NCBI RefSeq assembly: GCF_024029355.1
Contig: NZ_CP097117.1
Coordinates: 1,364,001 to 1,428,000, forward strand
Reading direction: 5' to 3'
Source of the DNA: Fructilactobacillus cliffordii
GTDB taxonomy: Bacteria; Bacillota; Bacilli; Lactobacillales; Lactobacillaceae
DNA: 64,000 nt
Shown: positions 18,064 through 27,273 of the stretch, one piece after another
Layout: every line of letters begins with the position of its first letter
Numbering within the stretch: the first letter of the stretch is position 1
Made by a program: the position numbers and the translations under genes
The notes under the pieces: generated by a model
Database searches by the model: none
What the model saw: the letters and a program-made list of their open reading frames with translations, nothing else
Told to the model about the DNA's origin: nothing

Positions 18064-20865
18064 ATGCGGATCAAAGACACTCTGAACCTGGGTAAAACCA
18101 AGTTCAAAATGCGCGGGAACCTACCGGTTAAAGAGCTCGAACGCGAGCAAGTGTGGGAAACCAACCAACTGTACCAACAACGTCAACGCTTAAACGAAGG
18201 AAAGCCCACGTTTGTGCTTCACGATGGGCCTCCCTATGCGAACGGTGACATTCACATGGGCCACGCGATGAACAAGATTACCAAAGACTTCATCGTGCGT
18301 TACAAGTCTATGAACGGGTTTCGGGCTCCGTTTGTGCCCGGTTGGGATACCCACGGGTTACCAATTGAACAACAACTGAAAAAAGAAGGTTACGACCGCA
18401 AGAAGATGTCGACCAATGAATTTCGGAAACTGTGCCATGACTATGCTTTAAAGCAAGTGGACCGGCAACGAACGGAATTCAAACGGCTCGGAGTGCAAGG
18501 GGATTGGGACAATCCATACCTGACTCTCTTACCAGAATACGAAGCTGCTGAAGTGCGGGTCTTTGGCAAGATGGCCGAACAGGGCTTGATCTACAAGGGG
18601 CTTAAACCAGTGATCTGGTCCTGGTCATCTGAATCAGCCCTCGCCGAAGCCGAAGTGGAATACCACGACATTGAATCACCATCGGCTTTCTACGCTGAAA
18701 AGGTGGTTGACGGCAAAGGCGTCCTCGATAACGACAACACCTACATGGTAGTTTGGACCACGACCCCATGGACGATTCCAGCTTCAGAGGGAATCACGAT
18801 TGCTCCCGATTTTGACTACGTGGTGGTTAAACACGACGATGATCCCAAGCAATATGTCCTGGCAGCGGAATTACTTGATGCCGATGCGGAATTATTTGGC
18901 TGGCACGACGTCCAAATCGTTAAACACGTACAAGGAAAAGACTTGGATCGCGTCCTCGCCGAACATCCTTTCACACCGGACCGCAAGTTAGTCACAATGC
19001 TGGGCGACTTCGTAACCGCCGACGCCGGAACTGGATTAGTCCACACCGCGCCCGGTTATGGGGAAGATGACTACAACATTGGGAAGCAATACGACTTACC
19101 GATCTTTGCTCCCGTTGATAACAAGGGGTACCTGACCGAAGAATCCGGTCCAGACTTTGCGGGCGTCTTTTATGAAGATGCGAACCAAATTGCCTTGGAC
19201 AAGTTGAAAGACCAGGGACAACTGTTATACTACATGCCATACGAACACAGTTATCCGTTTGACTGGCGGACCAAGAAGCCGGTCATTTACCGAGCCACAC
19301 CGCAGTGGTTTGCTTCGGTAACGAAGATTCGGCAACAAATCCTGGATTCCATCGATACGGTTAACTTTAACCCCGAATGGGGGCAACAACGTCTCTACAA
19401 CATGATTCGCGATCGGGGTGACTGGGTCATCTCCCGGCAACGGGTCTGGGGAGTTCCGTTGCCAATCTTCTACGCAGAAGACGGGACCGCCATCATGACG
19501 CCCGAAACGATTGGCCACGTGGCGGACTTATTTGCCAAGTACGGTTCGGATGTGTGGTTTGAACGTGACGCCAAGGACTTGTTACCAGACGGCTTTACCA
19601 GTGAACACTCACCGAACGGGGAATTCACCAAGGAAACTGACATCATGGACGTGTGGTTCGACTCTGGTTCCTCACATCAAGGAGTCCTCGCCGAACGATC
19701 TGATTTAACCTACCCAGCTGATCTGTACTTGGAAGGTTCTGACCAGTATCGGGGTTGGTTCAACTCCAGTCTAATCACTAGCGTGGCCACGGCGGGAATT
19801 TCACCTTACAAGAACCTGCTGTCTCAAGGTTTTACCCTGGACGGTAAGGGTCACAAGATGAGTAAGTCACAGGGGAATACGATTGCGCCGGCGGACGTTA
19901 TCAAGCAAATGGGAGCAGACATTGTCCGGCTTTGGGTTACGACCGTTGATACCTCTGCTGACGTTCGGGTTTCCATGGGGAACTTCAAGACGGTTGGAGA
20001 CAGCTACAAGAAGATTCGGAACACGGTTCGCTACCTGTTAGCCAACACCAGTGACTTTGATCCAGAAACCAACGCGGTGGACTACGCTGATTTAACTTCG
20101 GTTGATCAGTTCATGTTAATCAAGTTAAACGAGTTGGTACAAAACGTGAAAGATGCTTACGACCACTACGATTTCATGGCCATCAACAAGCACTTGATGC
20201 ACTTCATCACGGTCGATCTGTCCGCATTCTACCTGGACTTTGCTAAGGACATCTTGTACATTGATGCCGAAGATAGTCCCCGGCGCCGGGCGATGCAAAC
20301 GGTGTTGTACCAATCCTTAGTAGCTCTAACGAAGTTGCTGACCCCGATTATCCCACACACAACCGAAGAAATTTGGCAATTCTGTCACGAACCAGAAGAA
20401 TTCGTGCAACTAGCCGAAATGCCAACGGTGCACCACTTCGATAACGAAGTGGCAATCAAAACGGAATGGGATCAGTTCATGCAACTGCGTAAGGACGTCT
20501 TAAAGGCGATGGAAGCTGCCCGGAATGACAAGATCATCGGGAAGCCGTCCGAAGCTAAGTTAATCCTCTACGTAACATCAAAGGTCAGGGATCTCTTACA
20601 CCAATTAAACGTGGATGTGGACCAAATTTTGATGGTTTCGCAGCTAGAAATCAAGCCGATTGAAGCTGCCGAAGACGATGTTTCCACCTTTGGGGATGAC
20701 CTCGCCATTGAAGTAGAACATGCTGATGGGAAGGTTTGTGAACGGTGCCGGTTGATTAAAACTGATGTCGGCAGCGATCCGGATTATCCGGAGTTCTGTG
20801 CTCGGTGTGCTAAAATCGTGCGGGCTGAATTCCCAGAAACAGCGACAACTGAATTTGACGCCTAA
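18064..20865 (+). CDS. ileS: Isoleucyl-tRNA synthetase
   Basis: 933-aa class Ia aminoacyl-tRNA synthetase charging tRNA-Ile. HMGH (the HIGH motif) is at residues 64-67 and KMSKS at 598-602, with the editing domain between ([13 protein letters not shown]). The C-terminus holds a zinc site with two CxxC pairs (CERC and CARC). The ATG at 18064 lies 8 bases after AAAGGAGG; the open frame from 18040 is leader sequence. Expression is under the T-box directly upstream. Confidence 0.98.
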   Translation: MRIKDTLNLGKTKFKMRGNLPVKELEREQVWETNQLYQQRQRLNEGKPTFVLHDGPPYANGDIHMGHAMNKITKDFIVRYKSMNGFRAPFVPGWDTHGLPIEQQLKKEGYDRKKMSTNEFRKLCHDYALKQVDRQRTEFKRLGVQGDWDNPYLTLLPEYEAAEVRVFGKMAEQGLIYKGLKPVIWSWSSESALAEAEVEYHDIESPSAFYAEKVVDGKGVLDNDNTYMVVWTTTPWTIPASEGITIAPDFDYVVVKHDDDPKQYVLAAELLDADAELFGWHDVQIVKHVQGKDLDRVLAEHPFTPDRKLVTMLGDFVTADAGTGLVHTAPGYGEDDYNIGKQYDLPIFAPVDNKGYLTEESGPDFAGVFYEDANQIALDKLKDQGQLLYYMPYEHSYPFDWRTKKPVIYRATPQWFASVTKIRQQILDSIDTVNFNPEWGQQRLYNMIRDRGDWVISRQRVWGVPLPIFYAEDGTAIMTPETIGHVADLFAKYGSDVWFERDAKDLLPDGFTSEHSPNGEFTKETDIMDVWFDSGSSHQGVLAERSDLTYPADLYLEGSDQYRGWFNSSLITSVATAGISPYKNLLSQGFTLDGKGHKMSKSQGNTIAPADVIKQMGADIVRLWVTTVDTSADVRVSMGNFKTVGDSYKKIRNTVRYLLANTSDFDPETNAVDYADLTSVDQFMLIKLNELVQNVKDAYDHYDFMAINKHLMHFITVDLSAFYLDFAKDILYIDAEDSPRRRAMQTVLYQSLVALTKLLTPIIPHTTEEIWQFCHEPEEFVQLAEMPTVHHFDNEVAIKTEWDQFMQLRKDVLKAMEAARNDKIIGKPSEAKLILYVTSKVRDLLHQLNVDVDQILMVSQLEIKPIEAAEDDVSTFGDDLAIEVEHADGKVCERCRLIKTDVGSDPDYPEFCARCAKIVRAEFPETATTEFDA

Positions 20866-20876
20866 ATCAATCATGT

Positions 20877-20904
20877 AAAAGTCGAGATGTTAGTCTCGGC
20901 TTTT
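20877..20904 (+). terminator. Intrinsic terminator after ileS
   Basis: An 11-bp stem (20877-20887 with 20894-20904, one G-T pair) with six-base loop and terminal TTTT. Confidence 0.8.
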
Positions 20905-20948
20905 GTTATGATTAGAGTAGAATAGCTGTGCAGTGAGGAGAAACGACG

Positions 20949-21149
20949 ATGCAAGGAAAGATTAAGCAGTACGACCAGAGCCGGGGCTTTGGCTACCTGG
21001 TGGATGACGAAGGCCAAGAGATTTTTATGCACATTACGGGCATCATCCAGGGGAATCCGAAGTTAATTCATGCCGGCGATCCGGTGGAATTTGTGATTGC
21101 TCCCGGTAAAAACGGCCCGCAAGCAGCTAAGATTCGTTTAGCCCGGTAA
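20949..21149 (+). CDS. Divergent cold-shock-domain protein
   Basis: 66-aa single OB-fold cold-shock protein that probably binds single-stranded RNA or DNA. The RNP motifs are recognisable but altered: RGFGYL in place of KGFGFI, and IFMHIT in place of VFVHFS; the usual WFN start reads KQYDQ. It is therefore not one of the major CspA-type chaperones and may have a narrower role. GTGAGGAG lies before the ATG. Confidence 0.85.
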   Translation: MQGKIKQYDQSRGFGYLVDDEGQEIFMHITGIIQGNPKLIHAGDPVEFVIAPGKNGPQAAKIRLAR

Positions 21150-21178
21150 TTGCGGCAAGAACCCGAAGTCAGTACAAT
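21150..21178 (+). promoter_or_regulatory. Promoter for the nudF-mtnN-desulfurase operon
   Basis: TTGCGG (21150-21155) and TACAAT (21173-21178) are exactly 17 bases apart, 20 bases before the NUDIX gene start. The next genes are closely packed, so this promoter may drive nudF through DUF1831. Confidence 0.7.
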
Positions 21179-21198
21179 GAAAGGGTGGAGGAATGGTT

Positions 21199-21753
21199 AT
21201 GACCGACAATGAATTAAAAGAAACCGAAATCAAAAGTGACCTCAAGTACGACGGCGAAATCATCCGGGTCGAACAGGAAACGGTGCGACTCGCAAACGGC
21301 GAAACTGCGCACCGCGACGTGGTTCACCACGCCCCGGCCGTGGGGATGTTAGTCATCACCGCGGACGACAAGATGGTGCTGGAGAAGCAGTGGCGCGAAC
21401 CCGCTAAGGCGGTCATGGTGGAAATTCCGGCCGGTAAGCTCGATGACCGCGACCGCGGTAACGAAATCCACGCGGTCCAACGGGAGTTAAACGAAGAAAT
21501 TCGGTACCAAGCTGGTAAGATTGAACCCCTTTATTCGTTTTATTCATCATGTGGGTTCACCGATGAATACATGTACCTGTACTTAGCCACCGATTTGACT
21601 CCCGTGACCGACGAATTACCGCGTGATGACGGCGAATTTTTGGAAATTGGCGAGTACACTCTAGAAGAAGCCAAGGCAATGGTACAAGCCGGAACGATTG
21701 AGGATGCCAAGACGATCATGGCGATTCAAGCCTGGGAATTAATGAAAAAGTAG
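21199..21753 (+). CDS. nudF: NUDIX hydrolase, ADP-ribose pyrophosphatase type
   Basis: 184-aa NUDIX enzyme expected to split ADP-ribose into AMP and ribose-5-phosphate. The NUDIX box is AGKLD..RELNEEI at about residues 80-105, with the RELNEE metal-binding core; the spacing between the Gly and RE is longer than the canonical box. VHHAPAVGMLVI and FYSSCGFTDEYMYLYLA are typical of ADPRases. The ATG at 21199 is chosen because GGAGG at 21187-21191 is then 7 bases away; the ATG at 21193 is too close. Confidence 0.88.
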   Translation: MTDNELKETEIKSDLKYDGEIIRVEQETVRLANGETAHRDVVHHAPAVGMLVITADDKMVLEKQWREPAKAVMVEIPAGKLDDRDRGNEIHAVQRELNEEIRYQAGKIEPLYSFYSSCGFTDEYMYLYLATDLTPVTDELPRDDGEFLEIGEYTLEEAKAMVQAGTIEDAKTIMAIQAWELMKK

Positions 21754-21762
21754 GTTAGCAGG

Positions 21763-22032
21763 ATGGATGATAGACAGCAAACAACTGGGAATCCGGAACC
21801 AGAGATGACACGGCAGGCGTTTCGGCGGCAACAACAGCAAGCGCGACGCAACCGGTTCAGACAACCACCGGATTCCAACGAACCAACTGATCCACAGGAA
21901 CCACTGCGGCGGACTCCGGACCAAGATCCGGAGGTCCGACACCGCCGGTTAGCGCACAAGCTGGACTTTGTGATTATTATCTTAATCATCCTCATCATTG
22001 CCGTTCTCTGCGTGATGCGGTTTGTCGACTAA
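21763..22032 (+). CDS. Hypothetical tail-anchored small membrane protein
   Basis: 89-aa protein, not recognised as a named family. The first 65 residues are extremely polar (Q, R, P, E rich), followed by a single C-terminal helix (FVIIILIILIIAVLCVM) and three residues, a tail-anchor layout. It lies 9 bases after the NUDIX gene and 23 before mtnN, so it is cotranscribed. Similar small proteins occur at this place in other lactobacilli, from general knowledge. Confidence 0.7.
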   Translation: MDDRQQTTGNPEPEMTRQAFRRQQQQARRNRFRQPPDSNEPTDPQEPLRRTPDQDPEVRHRRLAHKLDFVIIILIILIIAVLCVMRFVD

Positions 22033-22055
22033 ATTAGATAATGGAGTAGAAATTA

Positions 22056-22757
22056 ATGAAAACGTTTGGAATTATTTGTGCAATGGACGAAGAACTCAAG
22101 GAACTTAAGGAGGCTCTGACGAACGAGCAAACGACTACGGTCGGCGCGGTCGATTTTTACATTGGTAAAATCAGTGGGCAACAGGTGATCCTAGTGAAAT
22201 CTGGAATTGGAAAGGTCGAAGCTGGCATCACGGCCGCCTTACTAATGACCAACTTCCAAGTTGATGTTCTGATTCACTCGGGATCCGCTGCTGGAATCGG
22301 GGAAAGTCTCCAAGTTGGTGACATTGTGATTTCGACGGAAACGGCTTACCACGACGTAGACTGTACCGCGGATGGTGAAGTCTTTGGTCAGTTACCAAAC
22401 CAACCAGCGCGTTTCCCGGCCTCCAAAACTTGGGGTGATCGGATTGCGACCGCTTCAGCGGATCAAGGTTTGAACGTCCACCACGGTTTGATTGTGACCG
22501 GGGACCAGTTCATCGCCGGCAAGGACATGATTGCGAACATCTTAAAGCATTTCCCGGATGCCTTAGCAGGGGAAATGGAAGGCGCTGCGGTTGGCCAAGT
22601 CGCCCACCAGTTTGACGTTCCGTACGTGGTGGTTAGAGCAATGTCTGATACCGGTGACGAAAACGCCAGCCAGAGTTTTGAAGAATTCGTGGTGGCAGCC
22701 GGACGGCAGTCGGCCGAAATGCTACTCCGGTTGTTTGCCAATACCAACGCGGCGTAA
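22056..22757 (+). CDS. mtnN: 5'-methylthioadenosine/S-adenosylhomocysteine nucleosidase
   Basis: 233-aa nucleosidase that cleaves MTA and SAH, clearing products of SAM use and feeding the activated methyl cycle and autoinducer-2 route. Motifs seen: IICAMDEEL at the start, VKSGIGKVEAG, GSAAGI, GDQFIAG, and the catalytic region EMEGAAVGQVA plus VRAMSDTGDE. Length is typical. It overlaps nothing and leads into the desulfurase 13 bases later. Confidence 0.96.
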   Translation: MKTFGIICAMDEELKELKEALTNEQTTTVGAVDFYIGKISGQQVILVKSGIGKVEAGITAALLMTNFQVDVLIHSGSAAGIGESLQVGDIVISTETAYHDVDCTADGEVFGQLPNQPARFPASKTWGDRIATASADQGLNVHHGLIVTGDQFIAGKDMIANILKHFPDALAGEMEGAAVGQVAHQFDVPYVVVRAMSDTGDENASQSFEEFVVAAGRQSAEMLLRLFANTNAA

Positions 22758-22770
22758 GGAGGAGTGGGCG

Positions 22771-23931
22771 ATGAGCGAAATTTACTTAGATCACGCAGCG
22801 ACGACGCCGATTTCTGCGCCCGTTCTCGCCGAATTAACCAAGCAATACCAAAATACGTTTGGCAATCCGTCGACGCTGTACCAACTGGGTCGGCAGGCCA
22901 ACCAGGTGTTGGAGGATAGCCGGCATGTGATGGCGGCCAGTATCAATGCCCAGGACAATGAGATTGTCTTCACCAGTGGTGGAACAGAAAGCGACAACAC
23001 CGCCATCATTCGGACGGCGGAAGCTCGTCAGGACTTGGGAAAGCACCTGATCACCACCGCGATTGAACACGAAGCGGTTTTAAAGCCGATGCACTACCTG
23101 GAACAACACGGGTACCGGGTGACCTATCTTCCCGTCGACGAACATGGGACAATTCGGATGGCCGATTTGGAAGCTGCTCTCGATGATGAAACCACGTTAG
23201 TTTCGATCATGAGTGTTAATAACGAGGTCGGCAGTATGATGCCAATCCATGAGATTGGGGAATTACTAAAGGATCACCAAGCCTGGTTTCACACGGATGC
23301 TGTGCAGGCCTATGGATTAGAAGACATCGACGTGGAACTCGACCACATCGACCTGCTGTCGACGTCGGCGCACAAACTGTACGGACCCAAATTACTGGGC
23401 TTTCTCTACCGGCGGTCCGACCTGAAGTTTCCTAGTTACATCATGGGGGGAGACCAGGAAGACAAACGCCGAGCGGGAACCCAGAATGTGCCGGCAATTG
23501 CCGGCTTTGCGACGGCGGTGCAACAATTGCCAGCTGCCCAGAAACAGGAACTGCGGGACCGCTTTCGTGGGTTTCGCGACCAAATTCTGACCGGGTTTGC
23601 TGACTATGAGATTCTAGTCCACGTCAACGGACCCGAAGCCGGGGCAGGATCTCCACACGTCCTGAATCTTTGGTTCCCCGGGACGTCAACCTACGTCTTA
23701 CAGAATAACCTTGATTTAGATGGAATCGCAGTGTCCGGGGGATCCGCCTGCACCGCGGGGAATCTTGAACCGTCGCACGTTCTGACTGCCATGTTTGGCA
23801 AGGACAGTCCGCGACTTTCTGAATCAATCCGGGTGAGCTTTGGAAAAGACACAACGGAAGCTGAAATTGACCAGTTCGTAACCACGACCAGCAAAATTAT
23901 TCACAGACTAGCAGAGCGGAGGAAGAGCTAA
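22771..23931 (+). CDS. PLP-dependent cysteine desulfurase (IscS/NifS type)
   Basis: 386-aa aminotransferase-fold enzyme that takes sulfur from cysteine as a persulfide. N-terminal YLDHAATTPIS, PLP-binding Lys at K202 in SAHKLYG, and the catalytic Cys at C327 in GSACTAG on the mobile loop are present. With mnmA two genes downstream, it is the likely sulfur donor for tRNA 2-thiouridine. GGAGGAG precedes the ATG at 22771; an open frame running 60 codons upstream into mtnN is not real. The last base overlaps DUF1831. Confidence 0.95.
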   Translation: MSEIYLDHAATTPISAPVLAELTKQYQNTFGNPSTLYQLGRQANQVLEDSRHVMAASINAQDNEIVFTSGGTESDNTAIIRTAEARQDLGKHLITTAIEHEAVLKPMHYLEQHGYRVTYLPVDEHGTIRMADLEAALDDETTLVSIMSVNNEVGSMMPIHEIGELLKDHQAWFHTDAVQAYGLEDIDVELDHIDLLSTSAHKLYGPKLLGFLYRRSDLKFPSYIMGGDQEDKRRAGTQNVPAIAGFATAVQQLPAAQKQELRDRFRGFRDQILTGFADYEILVHVNGPEAGAGSPHVLNLWFPGTSTYVLQNNLDLDGIAVSGGSACTAGNLEPSHVLTAMFGKDSPRLSESIRVSFGKDTTEAEIDQFVTTTSKIIHRLAERRKS

Positions 23932-24269
23932 TGGCATTTGTAGATCAAGTTCATTTAGACGGCGATACTGCCACTTACCGAGTTAATCCAGCGGTGAAGA
24001 AGTACACGTTGAGCGACCTCAACTTTAAAAAGACCAAGCTGGGCAACTACGAGTTAACCCAGTCGTTGAAACCGATGAATGCGAAAGCAAACGTGCAACT
24101 GAAGCTCAGTATTAGTGCTGATTTGCATCAGTTGAAGTTGGCCATTTTGACTGGTTCGGGACTGAAAACGGTCAACATCTTTAAGGGTGACCAGTTTGCC
24201 GAGGAACGCGAACAGTACCAATTCCTGATGCAAAATTTGGTGATTCGGCAGGTCTTAACTAAAAACTAG
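23931..24269 (+). CDS. DUF1831 family protein
   Basis: 112-aa soluble protein of DUF1831, a Lactobacillales family found between a cysteine desulfurase and mnmA. Function unknown. The sequence contains no cysteine, so it cannot itself carry a persulfide; a scaffold or regulatory part in the desulfurase-MnmA transfer is an inference from position only. It is translationally coupled to the desulfurase (TAATG overlap). Confidence 0.88.
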   Translation: MAFVDQVHLDGDTATYRVNPAVKKYTLSDLNFKKTKLGNYELTQSLKPMNAKANVQLKLSISADLHQLKLAILTGSGLKTVNIFKGDQFAEEREQYQFLMQNLVIRQVLTKN

Positions 24270-24286
24270 CCGGGTGTGCCGAACGC

Positions 24287-24316
24287 TTGCCAAGCCCAGT
24301 TCTGGTAGCGTATCAT
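24287..24316 (+). promoter_or_regulatory. Candidate promoter for mnmA
   Basis: TTGCCA (24287-24292) and TATCAT (24311-24316), 18 bases apart, in the 111-base gap before mnmA. Confidence 0.5.
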
Positions 24317-24365
24317 TGTTAGTACTGGAATTACGACCTTCAATCGTAGATTCTAAATCTATTAG

Positions 24366-25505
<1,140 letters not shown>

Positions 25506-25536
25506 AAAAGTATTAATTAGCGTCTAAACGCTTTAT

Positions 25537-25565
25537 TTGACGTTGAGAACGTGGGACAATAATCT
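25537..25565 (+). promoter_or_regulatory. Promoter of the small RHH-like gene
   Basis: TTGACG (25537-25542) and TAATCT (25560-25565) at 17-base spacing, ending 25 bases before the ATG at 25591. Confidence 0.6.
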
Positions 25566-25590
25566 CATTAGGAAGGGAGGAATGAACCCG

Positions 25591-25761
25591 ATGGCTCGAG
25601 AAAAGGATACGACTGAATACAAGAGTGTTACGATGCGAATTCCGCAATCTCTCTACGATGACTATAAAAAGGTCCTTGAGAAAAAGGGTGCCATTGTGAC
25701 CTACGACATTCGGAACTACATGCGTGCAGTAGTGGCAAAGGATAAAGAAAACGAAGATTAA
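25591..25761 (+). CDS. Small ribbon-helix-helix-like protein
   Basis: 56-aa protein, MAREKDTTEYKSVTMRIP at the start. The pattern of a short strand (KSVTMRIP), a helix (QSLYDDYKKVLEKKG), then a second helix (DIRNYMRAVV) resembles a ribbon-helix-helix DNA-binding fold as in Arc/CopG or RelB-type antitoxin N-termini. It is monocistronic: own promoter, own terminator, and no toxin-like gene beside it. AGGGAGG at 25574-25580 favours the ATG at 25591 over the one at 25582. Fold is inferred from pattern only. Confidence 0.6.
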   Translation: MAREKDTTEYKSVTMRIPQSLYDDYKKVLEKKGAIVTYDIRNYMRAVVAKDKENED

Positions 25762-25779
25762 TAATGCAGTGGATGCTGC

Positions 25780-25824
25780 AAAACCCCTCTGGTGAAGCTG
25801 AAATGCTGAACTAGTGGGGTTTTT
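25780..25824 (+). terminator. Intrinsic terminator after the RHH-like gene
   Basis: AAAACCCC (25780-25787) pairs with GGGGTTTT (25816-25823), with further partial pairing inside the long loop, and a T run. Confidence 0.65.
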
Positions 25825-25913
25825 CATTATTTATTGTTAGATAGTCTCGCTCTTTTGCGTCTCCCCCCTGAAACTGGCATAATAACAGTAGATTATAAAC
25901 GAGGATGAAGACC

Positions 25914-26570
25914 ATGAAATTATACTTTGTGCGCCACGGAAAAACCGAATGGAACCTAGAAAGTCGCTACCAGGGATCCGGGGGAGATTCCGAATTACTG
26001 CCAGAGAGTTATCAAGAAATGAAAATGGTGGGGAACTATCTGAAGGACATTCCCTTTGCGCATGTGTACTCCAGTCCAATTAAACGCGCCCGGGTTACGG
26101 CTACGGTGATTAATGACGAACTGCGGCATCCAGTGCCGTTAAGTTTGGATAATCGGCTAGAGGAATTTCGGCTCGGTAAGTTTGAAGGCATGAAGTTTAC
26201 GGATGCCGAAGCCCAATATCCAGAGACCTTTAACGATTTTCGCAATCATCCGGACCAGTACGATCCGACTCCGATTGGCGGAGAATCATTTCCGGACTTG
26301 ATTAAGCGAATGCGGAGCAAGATTAGCGAGATTACTGCCAATTTTAATGGTGATGATGAGATTTTGATTGTTAGTCACGGAGCTGCTTTGAACGCTTTGA
26401 TTAATTCGTTACTGGGGATTCCGTTGCAGGACTTGCGGAAACGGGGCGGCTTGGCCAATACCAGTACGACGATTTTAGAAACCAACGATCACGGTCAAAG
26501 TTTTAAATTACTGGATTGGAATGACACCAGTTATTTGGAACACCCGGTGCGGGATTCAGATTTAGTGTAG
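25914..26570 (+). CDS. Histidine phosphatase family protein (phosphoglycerate-mutase-like)
   Basis: 218-aa cytosolic phosphatase of the cofactor-dependent PGM superfamily. The catalytic phosphohistidine is in LYFVRHGKTEWN at the start, with EFRLGKFEG (acid) in the middle and VSHGAALNAL (second His) near residue 150. It is more like broad phosphatases (PhoE/GpmB group) than glycolytic PGM; the substrate is unknown. GAGG lies 9 bases before the ATG at 25914. The TPR gene follows 10 bases later. Confidence 0.88.
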   Translation: MKLYFVRHGKTEWNLESRYQGSGGDSELLPESYQEMKMVGNYLKDIPFAHVYSSPIKRARVTATVINDELRHPVPLSLDNRLEEFRLGKFEGMKFTDAEAQYPETFNDFRNHPDQYDPTPIGGESFPDLIKRMRSKISEITANFNGDDEILIVSHGAALNALINSLLGIPLQDLRKRGGLANTSTTILETNDHGQSFKLLDWNDTSYLEHPVRDSDLV

Positions 26571-26580
26571 GAGGAGAGTA

Positions 26581-27267
26581 ATGGCAGAACATTCAGACGC
26601 AGAAGCATACGAAAAACAGGAGCGGGCCGCCGCCACATTGCACCAGTTAATTACAGATATTGACGAACACCCCAACGACTATCGACCGTACTACGACCTG
26701 AGTGCCTTTTTGATTCAACTCAAGAGCTACACGCAGGCCGAAGAATTGTTAATGAAGGCGCTTGGGTTATTTGCGGATCGGAGTCAAAAGGCTAAGAACA
26801 CGTTGACCTACGGACTCGGAAACGTCTACTACGCCACCGGGGAATACACGAAGGCGATTCAACAATTTCAACAGGTCACGGATTCTAGTTTAAAACAGGA
26901 TGCGTATATCATGTTGGGCCAAAGTTACTATGGCGAAAAGAATTACGGGAAGGCGTTGGCCTTTTTGATTACTGCTCATGACCAGGCCAAACAAGATCCA
27001 GAACTGAACCGTTTAATTGGTGATTGTTTACTGGCGAGCGGAGACCTAAATTCCGCAGCTGATTTTTACCGGCAGACGCTAAACGCTAATCCAGATGATG
27101 CGGTCGCTCACTTTAACTTGGGTGTGATTGAACTAAGTAACGGACATCGGGATCAGGCGGAACCCGAATTTGAAAAGTCTCGCCAGTTAGATGAAAATTA
27201 CTTTATGACTCATCGGGAACGCATTGCAAACATTGAAAAAGTACTGCGGAAGCAGCAAAAGGAGTAG
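26581..27267 (+). CDS. TPR-repeat protein
   Basis: 228-aa helical protein with about four to five tetratricopeptide repeats (for example YTQAEELLMKALGLF, YTKAIQQFQQV, YGKALAFLITAH, NPDDAVAHFNLGVIELSNG). It has no signal peptide or membrane helix, so it is probably a cytoplasmic adaptor. It lies between a histidine phosphatase and recD2 and is coupled to both by short spacing. Proteins like this precede recD2 in other lactobacilli; function unknown. Confidence 0.85.
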   Translation: MAEHSDAEAYEKQERAAATLHQLITDIDEHPNDYRPYYDLSAFLIQLKSYTQAEELLMKALGLFADRSQKAKNTLTYGLGNVYYATGEYTKAIQQFQQVTDSSLKQDAYIMLGQSYYGEKNYGKALAFLITAHDQAKQDPELNRLIGDCLLASGDLNSAADFYRQTLNANPDDAVAHFNLGVIELSNGHRDQAEPEFEKSRQLDENYFMTHRERIANIEKVLRKQQKE

Positions 27268-27273
27268 AGGTTC

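Noticed and set aside
22591..22770. N-terminal extension of the cysteine desulfurase into mtnN
   Set aside because: The ATG at 22771 has a strong GGAGGAG site and gives the normal family start; the extension is the shadow of mtnN.
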